In this document: positions 5,897 to 8,920 of the stretch, one piece after another
Position numbering within the stretch: the stretch's first letter is position 1
Layout: every line of letters begins with the position of its first letter
NCBI GenBank assembly: GCA_903835275.1
Contig: CAILMK010000276.1
Coordinates: 1-8,920 of the forward strand
DNA from: an uncultured bacterium
GTDB lineage: Bacteria > Bacteroidota > Bacteroidia > CAILMK01
Length of the DNA: 8,920 nt
Direction of reading: 5' to 3'
Translations under genes and position numbers: made by a program
Notes under the pieces: model-generated
The model's database searches: none
Told to the model about the DNA's origin: nothing
What the model saw: the letters and a program-made list of their open reading frames with translations, nothing else

Positions 5897-7060
5897 CTAT
5901 TGCCTGATCAATAAGGCCTTCATGCCTTTTATGGATAAATAATAAACCCCCGGCTTTAAAGAACTGATTGATAATTTGTTGGAATTTAATGTGCCGGCTT
6001 GCAAAATTTTTCCTTCGGGATTGATGATCTTGTATTGAAATGCCTCATGGGGTGCGTTTTCTATGGTTATTTCATTTGTAGCAGGATTGGGAAATATCCT
6101 GATGTCCTCCTCTTGCTTTTCATTGTTTGTAATTCCATTCAGTGCACTGAAATAAAAAGTTTGCGCCGTGATGAGTTTGCCTTTTACATAATATTTTGCT
6201 GTCCATTTGCCGGGAATATTAAGAGGCGGACGGTTTATATACGTCCAGGTATACGCATACCAAAGATCGGAGCTGTGCCGATACGCGTAACTGTACCAGA
6301 ATTGTCCCGATGGTGTATACCAATCCACTCTTGAGGAATCTCCTTTTTTTAATCCCTGCATGAGTGCCCAGAAACAAACTATTGTATCGTTAATATCAAA
6401 TGTGTCCTTTACCAAATACCTCTCACGCAGAGTATCAAGATTTGGTAAATAAGGGACAAATCCCGCTTCTATTAATTTTGTACTTGTGTCATAGAGTGGT
6501 TGGCTATTCCACAGTGAAGCGGTGGACTGGCATTTCCCTTCAAACGGATCGCGTAAGCCATAGTTGTCGTATACTTCCAGATGCAAATGTGGGTCGGTGC
6601 AATTCCCTGAACACGCTACATATCCTATCATTTGCCCGGCAGAAACGAAATCGCCGTATTTTACTTTCACACTGCCATTGCGCAAATGCGCATAGTAAGA
6701 ATATACTTCGTTATTATGATTGAGCGCGATATAATTTCCCAATCCAAGATTGTTGCCGTGCTTGTTGCGGTCAAACATTCCATCATTGGTTTTATAGACA
6801 TATCCATCCGCAACTGCATAGACCTTTACACCGCTGTCTGCTTGTTTCCAGCTGCGTAATACCATGTCTGTTCCCTGGTGCCCGTCGTATGTTTTATCAC
6901 CACAAAAAGGATCCTGTAAACCTTTAGATGTATCATGGTCCACATAATTTACGATATAAAAATCCTTTCCCGGAGTTCCCTTCAATGGCATGTCAAATTT
7001 TACCTGAGCTGATAAAATTCCATTGATCAGTAGAAGAAAAAAAGTAAGGGTTGTTTTCAT
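5897..7060 (-). CDS. Secreted M23-family metallopeptidase with T9SS C-terminal sorting domain
   Basis: A 387-residue secreted zinc endopeptidase of the LytM/lysostaphin family, which usually cuts peptidoglycan cross-bridges. Seen: a signal peptide at about 1-18 (TLTFFLLLINGILSAQ); the M23 domain at about 55-172 with HQGTD (His61, Asp65 as zinc ligands), His125 in YYAH, and HLH at 158-160 (His158 catalytic, His160 zinc ligand); a linker or beta-sandwich-like region at about 190-305; and a type A T9SS sorting domain at about 320-387 (IFPNPATNEITI, NPEGK, LKPGVYYLSI). The set of metal and catalytic residues is complete. Cys150 and Cys154 flank the approach to HLH and could form a disulfide. The sorting domain predicts export by Sec, then T9SS, to the surface or medium, where the target could be other cells' walls or proteins (inference). 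The gene starts 31 bases after the outer-membrane protein stop, so co-transcription is likely. Confidence 0.93.
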   Translation of the reverse strand: MKTTLTFFLLLINGILSAQVKFDMPLKGTPGKDFYIVNYVDHDTSKGLQDPFCGDKTYDGHQGTDMVLRSWKQADSGVKVYAVADGYVYKTNDGMFDRNKHGNNLGLGNYIALNHNNEVYSYYAHLRNGSVKVKYGDFVSAGQMIGYVACSGNCTDPHLHLEVYDNYGLRDPFEGKCQSTASLWNSQPLYDTSTKLIEAGFVPYLPNLDTLRERYLVKDTFDINDTIVCFWALMQGLKKGDSSRVDWYTPSGQFWYSYAYRHSSDLWYAYTWTYINRPPLNIPGKWTAKYYVKGKLITAQTFYFSALNGITNNEKQEEDIRIFPNPATNEITIENAPHEAFQYKIINPEGKILQAGTLNSNKLSISSLKPGVYYLSIKGMKALLIRQ

Positions 7061-7091
7061 AATTATTATGCAAGCTACTAAAAATTTCCCA

Positions 7092-8867
7092 TTAGAAAAA
7101 CCACGTTACATTCGCCCTGCCAACATTTACTGCCTTGGAGCCTTCGGATTTTCTACCTTCATAACTGAAGGTAAGTTGCAGGCTGTTTTGCAGTCGTTGA
7201 TTCCACGAGGCAGTCCATGTAAAATTATCACCGGGCCTGAGCCCTGCAAGCATTTCGTAGGCAATAGGAGTGCTGGGGTCGTAATCATATTTGATGCTGA
7301 TATAATCGACGCGGGCGGAAATGATTGCCTTGCTGAGCCAGTTGTATCGTGCTTCCAATCCCCCATCTTGTTGGTATTCTTTTTCAAAGGGATCCGTAAG
7401 TGTATTATGCTGGTCGGTATAATAATAATTCAGGTTGAAACGCAGTTTTTGCGTAACCTGCCATGCAAGGATTCCACCCTGTTTAAAATAATGTATGACG
7501 AAATCCTTGCTGCTGAAATAGTCCGAAGCAAAATAATGTGTTGCGAATGTGTAGAGTGGTTCCAGCGTGAAAAACGTATTGAGGTTCCAACGCATATTGA
7601 TGGTGTTATCGAAATTATTTCGGCTGTCAAAACCGCTTACTAAAAAAGTCTTGGAAATATTATTGGAGTATGTGTAATCCGCTCCCCAAACAGGGCTGGT
7701 GCGGTTGAAGTAGAAAACATTTCTTATCTGCGAAGTAGTTGTTACCAATTGGCTATCGCCAATCCTTGTGTTGAATGGATTCAGGGTAGCAAGGGTAGGA
7801 TCGGTATGAAGTTTATTCAATATGCTTATGCTTGCATTATCCGTAAAACGTGAGAATAATTTTGCAGTGGCAGTCTTCGCGGTAAAGAATTTTCCGGGTT
7901 GCAGTTTGATGTTTTGCTGGTATTGATTTGTGACTGTGGCCTGGTATTGTGAGGAAGGAACAATTACCCGTACATATTCGCCAAGGTCTTTAAAAGGTGC
8001 AAGTTCAAATTCATTGAATTCCTTTAAGCCGTTATGATTATAATCTATCCACACATGCGTCCCTTGCCCTATGGCCACCTGCACATAAATATAATCCTTG
8101 CGCAATTCCCGCCCGGTGGATATTTCATAAATGGAACTCATGTTTAATGCTTCATGAAATAAATTCAGCAAGTATTCCACATGGGTCAAATACGTACTTT
8201 CTTTTTTCTTTGGGGCATTTGTTCCTATGGCTGTGTCAGCAACATTATTTCTGTATTTAAAATCAATTTTCAATTGCTTTTCAGGATTGGCAAGAAGATA
8301 TAGTTTTGCCAGCAGGTTTTGTCCGGTATTGCTGTTTGTAAAATTATTATGATAGGCGGAATAGTCCCTGCGCTGGTTTAATTCCAGTCCGTAAACAGTC
8401 TTTGATTTATCCGGATTACTGAAGTAAACTTTTTCTTCGTCGTATTTAAAATTACCGGTGGTTATAAACTGGGTTCCGTTGACAAAATAGCGGCTTTGTT
8501 CCTCTGTTGCACCTACACCAACTCTGAATAATTTGAATGAGCGGGAGAAATCTGTAAAGTATTTTTCAGCGCGCTGGTCGTGCATGGAATCCGGTTTCTG
8601 GATATTATTTATAAAGGTAAATGCCGCGGATGAATTTAAAACATATTTCCCCAATTCCAGTTTCAAAGTGGGATTTTCCAGAAGGCCATTGAAATAATCA
8701 CCGCGCTTATAAAACGAAGTTGCATTGCTAAGGTTAAAAGAACTTTTTGTAAATAATTTTGCAGTCAATGAACCAAGGTTATCGTCAGCGATGTCAGTAA
8801 AACCGGCAGAGTTTGTAAGCTGTGGAATCCATATCCGGGTGAACTCCACGTTACGCGTTCTTTCCAC
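7092..8867 (-). CDS. C-terminal portion of a large outer-membrane beta-barrel-like protein (broken by upstream in-frame stop)
   Basis: An open frame of 591 codons after a TAA at 8868-8870. I do not recognise a named family. The sequence is rich in alternating aromatic beta-strands (for example FNLNYYYTDQH, LTFSYEGRK) and ends in VTWFF; a terminal Phe is typical of BAM-assembled outer-membrane proteins. An EF-hand-like loop lies at 275-286 (DYNHNGLKEFNE; Asp275, Asn277, Asn279, Gly280, Glu283, Glu286), next to GEYVRVIVPSSQY. There is no signal peptide, and the only available start is a GTG touching the stop, so this is not a complete gene. The same frame continues upstream of the TAA to the window edge with plausible sequence. 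It is either the 3' part of a nonsense-disrupted gene, a product of stop readthrough or re-initiation, or an assembly error. Downstream, the M23 peptidase gene starts 31 bases after its stop. Confidence 0.72.
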   Translation of the reverse strand: MERTRNVEFTRIWIPQLTNSAGFTDIADDNLGSLTAKLFTKSSFNLSNATSFYKRGDYFNGLLENPTLKLELGKYVLNSSAAFTFINNIQKPDSMHDQRAEKYFTDFSRSFKLFRVGVGATEEQSRYFVNGTQFITTGNFKYDEEKVYFSNPDKSKTVYGLELNQRRDYSAYHNNFTNSNTGQNLLAKLYLLANPEKQLKIDFKYRNNVADTAIGTNAPKKKESTYLTHVEYLLNLFHEALNMSSIYEISTGRELRKDYIYVQVAIGQGTHVWIDYNHNGLKEFNEFELAPFKDLGEYVRVIVPSSQYQATVTNQYQQNIKLQPGKFFTAKTATAKLFSRFTDNASISILNKLHTDPTLATLNPFNTRIGDSQLVTTTSQIRNVFYFNRTSPVWGADYTYSNNISKTFLVSGFDSRNNFDNTINMRWNLNTFFTLEPLYTFATHYFASDYFSSKDFVIHYFKQGGILAWQVTQKLRFNLNYYYTDQHNTLTDPFEKEYQQDGGLEARYNWLSKAIISARVDYISIKYDYDPSTPIAYEMLAGLRPGDNFTWTASWNQRLQNSLQLTFSYEGRKSEGSKAVNVGRANVTWFF

Positions 8868-8920
8868 TTATGTATAATCCTTGTCCCTGTGTTCAAACTC
8901 CGCATGGTACTGGATCTTTA
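8868..8920 (-). pseudogene. Upstream remainder of the outer-membrane protein frame, ending in TAA
   Basis: Read on the minus strand in the frame of the following 591-codon ORF, these bases encode KIQYHAEFEHRDKDYT and then TAA (8868-8870). The next codons give VERTRNVEF. The charged, aromatic pattern runs smoothly across the stop with no frame change, which suggests one original reading frame with a single nonsense codon. The 5' part lies outside the window, so its full length and signal peptide cannot be judged. Confidence 0.5.

Noticed and set aside
7023..7643. A 206-codon plus-strand ORF
   Set aside because: It is antisense to the end of the outer-membrane protein gene and the start of the M23 peptidase gene. 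Its sequence is Cys/Ile-rich with no recognisable domain, and the minus-strand frames carry clear protein features.
8865..8867. GTG as the true start of the outer-membrane protein gene
   Set aside because: It directly follows an in-frame stop, is not followed by a signal peptide, and coding-like sequence in the same frame continues upstream of the stop. A weak AAGGA lies upstream, so re-initiation cannot be fully excluded.

Overview
The window looks like a chromosomal segment from a Bacteroidota bacterium, probably near Chitinophagales or Sphingobacteriia; the order is inferred. The grounds are a type IX secretion system (T9SS) plug protein, a secreted peptidase with a T9SS C-terminal sorting domain, a SecD of the Bacteroidota type with a long low-complexity insert, A-rich leaders lacking Shine-Dalgarno sequences, and TAnnTTTG-like -7 boxes. 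Every gene I can support lies on the minus strand, so the genes read from high to low coordinates.

In transcription order: (1) 8920-7092, the C-terminal part of a large outer-membrane beta-barrel-like protein with an EF-hand loop. Its frame runs to the window edge but is broken by a TAA at 8868-8870. (2) 7060-5897, a secreted M23 metallopeptidase with a T9SS sorting domain. (3) 5794-4835, a secreted alpha/beta hydrolase behind the best promoter in the window. (4) 4738-3464, the T9SS plug protein. (5) A 181-bp gap holding a REPIN-like double palindrome and a separate stem-loop. (6) 3282-2227, an OppB/DppB-type ABC permease without its usual partners. (7) 2215-1211, a lipoprotein that is a free-standing copy of the SecD first periplasmic (P1) region. 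(8) 950-1, the N-terminal part of SecD (probably fused SecDF), cut by the window edge.

The shared theme is the cell envelope and export: Sec translocation (SecD), T9SS gating (plug), a T9SS substrate (M23 peptidase), secreted enzymes and outer-membrane proteins. The most unusual item is the SecD-P1 lipoprotein. It replaces the first transmembrane helix with a lipoprotein signal, lacks the LDLRGG motif, and stops where the second SecD helix would begin. It starts 11 bases after an orphan permease and lies directly upstream of secD. The second notable item is the in-frame stop in the outer-membrane protein gene. No RNA genes, CRISPR arrays, insertion sequences or prophage genes were seen.
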